DNA of 41,607 nt from Deltaproteobacteria bacterium. GTDB lineage: Bacteria; Myxococcota_A; Polyangia; Polyangiales; Houyiibacteriaceae. The position numbers and the translations under genes are program-made. Shown here piece after piece: positions 34,402-41,607 of this stretch (its first letter is position 1; the number at the start of each line of letters is the position of its first letter). The stretch lies in contig SHLP01000018.1 in the NCBI GenBank assembly GCA_004283055.1, positions 1 to 41,607 of the forward strand, in the 5' to 3' direction. The notes under the pieces were generated by a model that worked only from the letters and a program-made list of their open reading frames with translations, was not told where the DNA came from and did not search any database.

Positions 34402-36378
34402 GCGTTGCTCGAGCGCAGCGTCCTCACCCCGGGAGCAGATCATCGCCTCGAGCTCCGCTCGGCCCACTGGCTTTTGAAGAACGGGGTTGGACACGGCGGA
34501 GGCAAACTTGCGCAGTCGAGGCGTGAACGCGCCGCCGCTCATGAATACGATCCGGTCCGCGAGCTCGGGTTGATCCCTCTGAATCGCATCGTAGAAAGTC
34601 TTTCCGTCGACTTCCGGCATCATCAGGTCGCAGATGATCGAGTCGAAGAGCGAGTCTTCAGAGAGGCGTGCGAGGGCTTCGACTCCGCCCAGGACGGTCA
34701 CGATCTCGTAGCGGCCCTGTAAACGTCGGCGGAGCGCAGAGAGCACCATCGCGTCGTCGTCGACGATCAGGACTCGGGACCGCTGGACCGGGATGTCCGA
34801 AATCGGTCGGCTTTCGCGCCGGGTTTCGATGACGGCGAGCCCCGTGTCGAACGGTAGAGCCAATTCGAAGCAGGTTCCCCCGTCGGGAAGATAGTGGACG
34901 TCCAGCCTGCCGCCATGCTCGGTCGCAATCCGCTGGCAGGCGCTGAGCCCCAAACCCATCCCCCCAGAGTGCGCTTTGGTCGTGAAACCAGGGGTGAAGA
35001 TCCGATCTCGGTGTTCGTCGCCGATGCCAGTGCCCGTGTCACTCACCGCGACGACCACGTGTTCATCGACGACGCTCGTCGAAACCACGATTCGGTGCTT
35101 CTCGTAGGAGCCGCCCTCGATGGCCTCCGCCGCGTTGGTGAGCAAGTTGACGAGCGCTTGGGCGATGCGTCCCGGGTACGCTCCGATCATCGGAGTCGGC
35201 TCGAAGCGTTTGACCAGGCGCGCTCGATAGCGGATCTGGTTGAACACCATCGCGCAGGCGTCGTCGACGATTCGGGTAACGTCCAGCATTTCGGCCTGAC
35301 CCTCGTCTGCGCGGGAAAACGTCCCAAGGCTGCGCGCGATATCTTGAATTCGGTGCATGCCTTTGGAGCAGTCGGTGAGCATGTCTGCGGCGTCGTCGAT
35401 TAGCTCTTGCAGATTCGCATCCGCTGCGATCTGCTCGAAGGACTGCGGGGTGATCGCCTCGCGCGTCGCAAGGTCGACCCGTAGCTTTCGAATGAATCGC
35501 CGGATGGCTTGATGCGACTCACGAAGGCTTTCGAGGTTTGCAAGCACGAAGGTGAGCGGGTTGTTGACGTCGTGCGCGAGGCCAGCGGCCAGGCGTCCGA
35601 CCGTGCGAAGACGGTCCTCGGAGACGCGAGGCCCAATCATGGCTGGCGGCGCGCTCGATGAAGCATTCGGCGGAGCGGTCGGGCGGAAAGCGGGCTGCAT
35701 CTGAATGATGGTCGCGTCGCGCCCATCCCAGATCGACAGGATCGCCGTGGCAGTGACCAAGGAAACGGTGCCGTTCGGCTGCTGAACACGATAGGTGCTT
35801 GGCTTGGCCTCGTCGGGGATCGAATGCGCGAAGGGTTCGCCGATCAGGTCTTCGTGATCGACCCCGAGCATGGAGCCCGCGGCGGCATTCGCAAAAACGA
35901 CGCGGCAAGCGGCATCGACGACGGCGACCCCGTCGCTTGAACGCGCTAGCAACAAGCGGCGCTGTGTCTCGATCCCGTGCGCCTCGCGCAGGCGAACCAG
36001 CAACTTGCGGAGCTCGTACTCTCGATTGATCGCCTGCTGCAGCCCTTCAACGTAGGCATCCGGCAGAATCGAATCCGAATGGTCCCTTTCAGGCACGCTG
36101 CAGAGGTCCTCGCCGAGCAGCAGGGTGCAAATGCCGAGGCCTGTCGCGGGAAGCTCCGCGCCCAGTTGGGTATCCCAGCAGACGACCTGAGGGGCGTGGC
36201 TGTCGATCTGGGTGATCGCATCTTCGCGGTTCACCGCCACGCGACAATCGGCCGTCTCCGGCCAGGCGTGAAGACCCTCGCGGACGAGTATGATGCGCTC
36301 CGGGTTGGCTGAAGCGATCAGGACTCGGATTCTTCCTGATGCGTCCAACGCCGATGTTTGGGCCTCGTTTGCCGGCAC
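34381..36378 (-). CDS. PAS-histidine kinase-receiver hybrid protein
   Basis: A 665-aa cytoplasmic hybrid kinase. Domains in order are a degenerate receiver-like N-terminus (RIRVLIASANPERI, VVCWDTQLG), PAS (about 140-235), HisKA (His about 268 in GLAHDVNNPLTF), HATPase (NAAEAIEGG, VSDTGTGIGDEH, FTTKAHSGGMGLGLS) and a C-terminal REC (Asp about 583 in ICDLMMPEVDG). A GGGGAGGA precedes the GTG at 36378, which I prefer to the TTG at 36390. The C-terminal receiver is closely similar to that of the 30.6 kb kinase, suggesting duplication. The gene is divergent from the GGDEF-EAL gene and convergent with the first NtrC-type gene. Confidence 0.92.
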   Translation of the reverse strand: MPANEAQTSALDASGRIRVLIASANPERIILVREGLHAWPETADCRVAVNREDAITQIDSHAPQVVCWDTQLGAELPATGLGICTLLLGEDLCSVPERDHSDSILPDAYVEGLQQAINREYELRKLLVRLREAHGIETQRRLLLARSSDGVAVVDAACRVVFANAAAGSMLGVDHEDLIGEPFAHSIPDEAKPSTYRVQQPNGTVSLVTATAILSIWDGRDATIIQMQPAFRPTAPPNASSSAPPAMIGPRVSEDRLRTVGRLAAGLAHDVNNPLTFVLANLESLRESHQAIRRFIRKLRVDLATREAITPQSFEQIAADANLQELIDDAADMLTDCSKGMHRIQDIARSLGTFSRADEGQAEMLDVTRIVDDACAMVFNQIRYRARLVKRFEPTPMIGAYPGRIAQALVNLLTNAAEAIEGGSYEKHRIVVSTSVVDEHVVVAVSDTGTGIGDEHRDRIFTPGFTTKAHSGGMGLGLSACQRIATEHGGRLDVHYLPDGGTCFELALPFDTGLAVIETRRESRPISDIPVQRSRVLIVDDDAMVLSALRRRLQGRYEIVTVLGGVEALARLSEDSLFDSIICDLMMPEVDGKTFYDAIQRDQPELADRIVFMSGGAFTPRLRKFASAVSNPVLQKPVGRAELEAMICSRGEDAALEQRSVVPKA

Positions 36379-36479
36379 GTTCCTCCCCAAGGCGCGGGAT
36401 CACTCTTGACGCCTTGGTAAAACCATAGCACTGTAATAGGTCAGTGGGAACGGTATTCGTCCGGTTTGAGTAAAAGTGG

Positions 36480-38255
36480 ATGCTGGATAGAAGCGAAGAA
36501 GAGCGCGAGCTGCGGGAGGTTCTCCTGGTGGAGGACAACCGAATCGACGCCCAGCTCATCCGTCGGCTGCTCCGACGGGTATCCGCTTCGTACTACCGAA
36601 TTACTCATGTCCGAACCCTGAACGATGCCGTGCTCTCGGCCGACGAGCTCACGCCGGACGTGATCCTCGCGGACCTCAACTTGCCAGACTCGCGGGGCAC
36701 CGACACGGTCGCGAGCCTTCAGACCGCGTACCCCGACATACCGCTGATCATCGTCAGCGCCTGGGAAGACGAGGCGGTCTCGCTCCGTTCCGTCAAGGCA
36801 GGCGCGCAGGACTACCTGGTCAAGGGACACATCGATGGCGCGAACCTTCACCGCGTCATCCGCTATGCCATCGAAAGAAAACGAACGGAGCTGGAGCTCG
36901 TTCGGCTGGCACAGTTCGACCAGCTGACAGGGCTGCCCAACCGAACTCTGCTGCGGGAGCGGGTCAATCACGCATTGGCACGAGCGATGCGCTCGGGCTC
37001 CGGGGTTGCGACGCTCATCCTCGACATGGATCGCTTCAAGGAAATCAACGACATGCTCGGCCACGAGGTCGGCGATAAGCTGTTGATCAAAGCGGCGAAG
37101 CGAATTCGCGCAAACGTGCGCGACCAGGATACGGTTGCACGGCTCGGAGGGGACGAGTTTGCCGTCGTGCTCGAAGGCGTGAGCGAAGCCAAAGAGGTGC
37201 TCCCCGTCATCGAACGAATCGTAGAGAGCCTACGGGAGGTCACCGCCGTCGATGGGCACGAAGTGAACACTTCGACGAGCATTGGAATCGCGATGTATCC
37301 GGAAAACGGGAGCAATCTATCGGAGCTGCTACGGGCCGCCGACCTTGCGATGTACCAGGCGAAGTCGTCGGGCCGCGCCTGCTACCAGTTCTTTGCCGAT
37401 GCGATGCAGGAGGAAGCCCAATCGAGACGAGCGCTCGAATGGGCTCTTCGACATGCGGTCGAAGAGAATGAATTCCAGCTCGTCTACCAACCGCAGATAT
37501 GTCTTCGAACCGGCGGCGTGATCGGCGTCGAAGCGCTCATTCGCTGGATGCACCCGACCCGAGGCCTTCTGACGCCCTACCACTTCATTGGCGCCTTGGA
37601 GGAATTCGGGCTGATCAACGAAGTCGGCGGCTGGGTGCTTCAGACGGCGTGCGAACAGATGAGACGATGGCAGGCGCTCGAGCTTCAGCCGATGAGGATG
37701 AGCGTGAACGTCTCGGCGCAGCAGTTCGAGGATCCCCTGCTGATCGACAAAGTGCGGTCGGCGCTCGCGAAAACCGAGCTCGCGCCGGAGCTCTTGGAGC
37801 TCGAGCTCACGGAGAGCTGCTTGATGAGTGACCCGGCGCAAGCAGGCGCGCTCCTCCGTCAGATCCGCGACATTGGCGTCCGGATCGCGATCGACGATTT
37901 CGGCACCGGATATTCCTCGCTGACCTATCTGAACGAGTTCCCGCTTAACGCACTGAAGATCGACAAGAGCTTCGTGCAGAGCGTCGAATCGACCGACCGC
38001 GGCGGACCGATCTCGAACATGATCATAGGCCTCGGAAAAAACCTCGGCCTCCAGGTGATCGCGGAAGGTGTCGAAACCCCTGCTCAGCTGGCGTACATGC
38101 AAGAGCACGGCTGCGACATCGCACAGGGCTACCTCTATTCGCGCCCCGAATCACCCGAAGACCTTACGCCTTGGCTCATGGCCAATCAGCGCACGTCGGG
38201 AACGTACATGCGCTCGATCTCCATGAAGAGGCTCGGCGACGGGACGAAGGGCTGA
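36480..38255 (+). CDS. Receiver-GGDEF-EAL c-di-GMP turnover protein
   Basis: The 591-aa protein has REC (Asp65 in ILADLNLPDS), GGDEF (about 150-310; RLGGDEF intact, with an RDQD inhibitory site five residues upstream) and EAL (about 325-580; VEALIRW, VNVSAQQF, DDFGTGYSSL and AEGVET present). Both cyclase and phosphodiesterase motifs are intact, so activity could be either and may be switched by phosphorylation. It is divergent from the PAS hybrid kinase across about 100 bp and followed after 30 bp by the second NtrC-type regulator. The PilZ protein at 7.3 kb is a possible c-di-GMP reader. Confidence 0.94.
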   Translation: MLDRSEEERELREVLLVEDNRIDAQLIRRLLRRVSASYYRITHVRTLNDAVLSADELTPDVILADLNLPDSRGTDTVASLQTAYPDIPLIIVSAWEDEAVSLRSVKAGAQDYLVKGHIDGANLHRVIRYAIERKRTELELVRLAQFDQLTGLPNRTLLRERVNHALARAMRSGSGVATLILDMDRFKEINDMLGHEVGDKLLIKAAKRIRANVRDQDTVARLGGDEFAVVLEGVSEAKEVLPVIERIVESLREVTAVDGHEVNTSTSIGIAMYPENGSNLSELLRAADLAMYQAKSSGRACYQFFADAMQEEAQSRRALEWALRHAVEENEFQLVYQPQICLRTGGVIGVEALIRWMHPTRGLLTPYHFIGALEEFGLINEVGGWVLQTACEQMRRWQALELQPMRMSVNVSAQQFEDPLLIDKVRSALAKTELAPELLELELTESCLMSDPAQAGALLRQIRDIGVRIAIDDFGTGYSSLTYLNEFPLNALKIDKSFVQSVESTDRGGPISNMIIGLGKNLGLQVIAEGVETPAQLAYMQEHGCDIAQGYLYSRPESPEDLTPWLMANQRTSGTYMRSISMKRLGDGTKG

Positions 38256-38285
38256 GTCCTGGCCTTCCTGTGCTAGCGTAGCGAC

Positions 38286-39656
38286 ATGGTGGCCGCGACG
38301 ATTCTCGTCGTCGACGACGAACGCAACATCCTGACGTCGGTTTCTCGTGCGCTCGGCCTCGAAGGCTACGACGTCGAGGTCGCTGGAAGCGCAGAGATCG
38401 CACTCGAAAAGCTGGCGAAGCAGAGCTTTGATGCGATTTTGCTCGACGTGCAGCTTCCGGGAATAGACGGAATTGAGATGCTGGACGAGCTGCGTAAGCA
38501 GGAGATCTCGGCTCCGGTGATCATGATGAGCGGACACGCGACCATCGAGGTCGCGATGGAAGCGACAAGACGCGGGGCCGACGACTTCATCGAGAAGCCG
38601 ATCGGGAGCGACCGCCTCGTCCTGTCGCTCAAACGGAGCCTCGAGCTCAGGGGACTTCAACGAGAAAACCGCGAGCTGCGACGGCGTTTTGGGCCCAGCG
38701 AATCCTTGCTCGGGTGCAGCGCAGCAATGGATAGGCTTCGAAAACAGATCGAGCTCGCCGCGCGCTCGACCGCGCCGGTATTGATTCTAGGTGAGCGCGG
38801 CACGGGGAAAGAGCTGGTCGCTGCTGCGATTCACAGCGGCTCGACGCGAGCCGACGGGCCGCTCGAAAAACTCAACTGCGCGGCCGTCCCCGAAGGTCTT
38901 ATCGAAAGCGAGCTCTTTGGTCACGAAGCGGGCGCGTTTACCGGGGCCACGAGACAGAGGCGCGGCAAGTTCGAGCGGGCACATGGGGGAACGCTCTTCC
39001 TCGACGAGGTAGGTGACATGCCGCCACAGATGCAGGCGAAGCTGCTCCGCGTCCTACAGGAGGGTGAGGTCGAGCGCGTCGGCTCCGGGTCGATCGTGAA
39101 GGTCGACGTGCGAGTCGTTGCAGCAACGAACAAATCGCTCGAAGCAGAAATCGAGACGGGCAGATTTCGGGCTGACCTCTTCGACCGGCTCAACGTCGTG
39201 CCTTTGAGGGTGCCTTCGCTGGCGGAGCGGCCCGGCGATATCCCAATTCTGGCGGAGCACTTTCTCGGATTGGCCTGCGAAGCGCACGACCGGCCCGGCA
39301 AGCGGCTCAAGCCGGGAGCCATGCAGGTGCTCGAAGCCTATCGGTATCCTGGCAACGTTCGAGAGCTTCGTAATCTCGTCGAACGTCTCGTGATCCTGAC
39401 CCCAGAGGAGATCGTCAGCGAAGAGCAGGCCCGGGCGCTGCTTCCAGGGGAGGCGGCGGAGGCATCGGCGGGCTATTTTCGCGCCGAAACTTCGCTCCGC
39501 GAGATGCTCGAGACGGCTGAGCGGGACCTGATCCGTCGGGCGCTCGCGTTGCGGGAGGGGCATGTGACCAAGACCGCTGCCGACCTCGGGCTCGAGCGCA
39601 GTCATCTCTACAAAAAGATGCGCGCGCTCGGGATTCGCAAGCCGGGCTCAGAGTGA
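38286..39656 (+). CDS. NtrC-family sigma-54-dependent response regulator (second)
   Basis: A 456-aa response regulator with REC (Asp54 in ILLDVQLPG), a sigma-54 AAA+ domain (Walker A GERGTGKE near 169, GAFTGA near 216, Walker B FLDEVGD) and a Fis-type HTH (HVTKTAADLGLERSHLYKKMRALGI). The gene starts 30 bp after the GGDEF-EAL gene, so the two are probably co-transcribed. The target promoter is unknown. It differs clearly in linker and HTH from the first NtrC-type protein, so the two probably control different genes. Confidence 0.95.
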   Translation: MVAATILVVDDERNILTSVSRALGLEGYDVEVAGSAEIALEKLAKQSFDAILLDVQLPGIDGIEMLDELRKQEISAPVIMMSGHATIEVAMEATRRGADDFIEKPIGSDRLVLSLKRSLELRGLQRENRELRRRFGPSESLLGCSAAMDRLRKQIELAARSTAPVLILGERGTGKELVAAAIHSGSTRADGPLEKLNCAAVPEGLIESELFGHEAGAFTGATRQRRGKFERAHGGTLFLDEVGDMPPQMQAKLLRVLQEGEVERVGSGSIVKVDVRVVAATNKSLEAEIETGRFRADLFDRLNVVPLRVPSLAERPGDIPILAEHFLGLACEAHDRPGKRLKPGAMQVLEAYRYPGNVRELRNLVERLVILTPEEIVSEEQARALLPGEAAEASAGYFRAETSLREMLETAERDLIRRALALREGHVTKTAADLGLERSHLYKKMRALGIRKPGSE

Positions 39657-39710
39657 CATTGCGTTCTCCTCCGCGGCCGCATACAGATCGCGGGACCAGC
39701 CGAGGCCAAT

Positions 39711-40547
39711 TTGCTCGATAACCTTCTTCCAGTGGATCCCGAAGTAGCCGCCCGCATAGAAGCGCTCGACCTTCAATTCAACAAGTTCGGGATCGACCCT
39801 TACGGAATCGACAAGAACGACCTGATCCGATTCGTCTCGGCGTTTGCGTGGCTCTATCGATACTATTTCAAGGTCGAGGTCTACGGACTCGACAACGTTC
39901 CCTCGCGGGGAAGGGCCCTGCTCATCGGAAACCACTCCGGCGGAGTAGCCATCGATGGTGCGATGGTCATGGGTTCGATGCTCCTCGACGCGGAACCGCC
40001 GCGGCTGCCCCATGCGATGATCGACAAGTTCATCCACGAGTTCCCGGGTGCCTCACAGCTGATGAGTCGGACCGGGCAGTTCACGGGGAACCCGGACCAA
40101 GCCGAACGCCTTCTGAACGCCGAACGCCTCATCCTCGTCTTTCCAGAAGGGGCTCGCGGAACGGCAAAGCTTGCAAAGGACGCCGATTCCCTGGTGGGGT
40201 TTGGGACCGGTTTCATGCGGCTGGCGCTCGAAACGAAGAGCCCGATCGTCCCGTTCGGCTTCGTCGGGGGCGGTGACGCATTGCCCACGGTGGCGAACCT
40301 AAAACGCCTCGGCCGGCTCTTCGGCGTCCCGTACATCCCGGTCACGAAGTGGGGCTTGCTCATCCCAAAGCCCACACGCTTTCAGCTGCTTTACGGGAAG
40401 CCGATGTTCTTCGAAGGAACGGGGCACGAGAGCGACGAGCTGGTGTGCGCGATGGTCGATCAGGTGAAAGTGCGAATCGCGGATTTGATTCGGCAGGGAC
40501 GGAGTCTCCGAGAAAAGAAGATCTCGGAGGAAGACCTGGTGCTTTGA
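39711..40547 (+). CDS. PlsC-like acyltransferase
   Basis: A 278-aa membrane-associated acyltransferase of the lysophospholipid/glycerol acyltransferase superfamily. The catalytic histidine is in GNHSGGVAIDGAM, where His and Asp are six residues apart rather than the canonical four. A second block, FPEGARGTAKL, follows. This variant spacing is typical of one acyltransferase subgroup; the acceptor is unknown. Translation appears to start at a TTG at 39711 preceded by GAGG five bases upstream. The stop shares a base with the SDR start (TGATG), so both are made together. Confidence 0.87.
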   Translation: MLDNLLPVDPEVAARIEALDLQFNKFGIDPYGIDKNDLIRFVSAFAWLYRYYFKVEVYGLDNVPSRGRALLIGNHSGGVAIDGAMVMGSMLLDAEPPRLPHAMIDKFIHEFPGASQLMSRTGQFTGNPDQAERLLNAERLILVFPEGARGTAKLAKDADSLVGFGTGFMRLALETKSPIVPFGFVGGGDALPTVANLKRLGRLFGVPYIPVTKWGLLIPKPTRFQLLYGKPMFFEGTGHESDELVCAMVDQVKVRIADLIRQGRSLREKKISEEDLVL

Positions 40548-41461
40548 TGAAGGTGTTGGTCACCGGTATCTCGGGCACACTCGGGAAATTGACCGCCGTG
40601 AAGCTCGTTCAGCACGGCTACGAAGTCGTTGGGATCGACCGAAGGCCTTGGCCCAACGCGCCCGAGGAGATCGAGATCTTCCAAGCGGACATCCGCAAGC
40701 GGCCCGCAGAAGACGTGTTTCGGACCCATCGGCCGGACGCCGCGATCCACATGGCCACGGTCACCCACCTGGTGACGCAAAGCCCGGACCGTATGCGCGT
40801 GAACCTCTATGGGACCCGCGCTTTCATCCATCACTGCGCCGCCTACGGGGTGAAGCAGACGGTCTTCGTCGGGCGCCACACGTTCTACGGGGCGGCGGCT
40901 GACTCGCCGCTCTACCACACCGAAGACGAGCCTCCGATGTCGACGCACTCCTTCCAGGAGCTCGCCGACCTCGTCGCTGCGGACCTCTACGCCGCCTCGG
41001 CGCTGTGGCGCTACCCTGAGATCGCGACGTCCGTGCTCCGGGTCGTCTACACGCTGGGCCCGAGCAAGCACGGGACCCTCGCCTCGTACCTGCACGGCCC
41101 GAATGTGCCGCTGATCATGGGCTTCGACCCGCTCTTCCAGTTCATGCACGAAGACGACGCCGCCGAAGCGATCGTCTCCGCCCTCGCTCACAAGCTCCAC
41201 GGGATCTACAACGTCTCGGGCCCTACTCCCGTGCCGCTGTCGACCATCGTCCGCGCAGCCGGTCGCCGACCGATCCCCGCGCCCGAGCCGCTGTTCAAGC
41301 TCGGACTAGGCCGCCTCGGGCTCCCACGTCTTCCAGCGGGGGCGGCTGATCATTTGAAGTACCCGATCGTCGTCGATAGCGATCCGTTTCGACGAGCGAC
41401 CCGATTCACCTACCAGTACGACGAGCGCGAAACGATCAACAGCTTCCGGGCGGCGCGCTAA
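40547..41461 (+). CDS. SDR/NAD-dependent epimerase-like protein lacking YxxxK
   Basis: A 304-aa extended short-chain dehydrogenase. The nucleotide-binding motif TGISGTLG lies at residues 7-14 and an Asp in FQADIRKRP follows the second strand; SVLRVVYTLGP and FQFMHEDDAA are also family-like. In the position of the catalytic YxxxK dyad the sequence reads HSFQELADLVAADL, so the usual Tyr and Lys are absent. It may be a non-catalytic NAD(P)-binding protein, or use other residues. The ATG at 40547 shares one base with the acyltransferase stop, so the pair likely acts on the same lipid substrate. The C-terminal third is Pro-rich. Confidence 0.85.
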   Translation: MKVLVTGISGTLGKLTAVKLVQHGYEVVGIDRRPWPNAPEEIEIFQADIRKRPAEDVFRTHRPDAAIHMATVTHLVTQSPDRMRVNLYGTRAFIHHCAAYGVKQTVFVGRHTFYGAAADSPLYHTEDEPPMSTHSFQELADLVAADLYAASALWRYPEIATSVLRVVYTLGPSKHGTLASYLHGPNVPLIMGFDPLFQFMHEDDAAEAIVSALAHKLHGIYNVSGPTPVPLSTIVRAAGRRPIPAPEPLFKLGLGRLGLPRLPAGAADHLKYPIVVDSDPFRRATRFTYQYDERETINSFRAAR

Positions 41462-41607
41462 AGGCGCGGCGATCGGGGCGCGGAAAAAACCCGTCACGGG
41501 GTTCCATCGAACGGCTCGGCTTGCATTTGTGGTCGGAAGCACTTGGGGGCCGGGACCACGCAAGCCTCGCCTCGGAACTCGCGCCAATCGGGGGTGGTTG
41601 CTGTCTT
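41462..41607. other. Downstream end of window, no gene seen
   Basis: 146 bp after the SDR gene. A short imperfect hairpin ACCCG-TCA-CGGGGT (about 41489-41502) could be part of a terminator but lacks a T-run. A gene may start just beyond the window. Confidence 0.35.

Noticed and set aside
36406-36440. Promoter TTGACG ... TAATAG before the GGDEF-EAL gene
   Set aside because: The -35-like box is good but the only -10-like sequence is more than 20 bp away, too far for a standard promoter.
41485-41505. Intrinsic terminator after the SDR gene
   Set aside because: The stem is short and imperfect, and it is preceded by an A-run and not followed by T residues on the plus strand.

Overview
The window looks like chromosomal DNA from a high-GC member of the Myxococcota or a related deltaproteobacterial lineage. 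This is inferred from gene style, not from a marker-gene match. The signs are Cys-rich lipoproteins, an FHA-containing sigma-54 activator, a PilZ protein with a pseudo-receiver, hybrid histidine kinases, and a Myxococcus-type LexA-like box before ruvA. Coding density is very high. I see no phage, plasmid, CRISPR array or intact insertion sequence.

Left part (1-13.8 kb): bioA overlaps lnt. A minus-strand pair follows, a small exported protein and a lipoprotein with carboxypeptidase-regulatory-like repeats. Next come an FHA-GAF-sigma-54 activator divergent from a PilZ/pseudo-receiver protein, a minus-strand pair of complementary M16 peptidase subunits, then gltX and a cellulose-synthase-like GT2 transferase on the plus strand. 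A Cys-rich lipoprotein lies convergent to the transferase.

Middle part (14.6-30.5 kb): a conserved yebC-ruvC-ruvA-ruvB block is followed by an unrecognised 469-aa protein. On the minus strand a tightly coupled trio encodes a DUF3604 lipoprotein, a membrane-anchored PpiC-like protein and a HupE/UreJ-like membrane protein. dapF and the B12-dependent ribonucleotide reductase nrdJ lie upstream of it. A repeat-rich segment separates dapF from nrdJ, and an AT-richer gap of about 550 bp precedes nrdJ. Then come a stand-alone 5'-3' exonuclease and a minus-strand pair, a probable outer-membrane protein coupled to a gamma-carbonic-anhydrase-like protein.

Right part (30.5-41.6 kb): a tRNA with anticodon CAT is followed by a dense signalling island. 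It holds two hybrid histidine kinases with C-terminal receivers, two NtrC-type sigma-54 response regulators, one receiver-GGDEF-EAL protein and a phasin-like helical protein. The window closes with an acyltransferase translationally coupled to an SDR/epimerase-like protein that lacks the usual YxxxK dyad.

The best candidates for something under-described are the DUF3604/PpiC/HupE operon, the signalling island around the phasin-like protein, and several small cis elements: the LexA-like box, the yebC leader inverted repeats, the REP-like element, a C9 tract in a lipoprotein gene, and a kinase gene whose stop codon lies inside an antisense tRNA.
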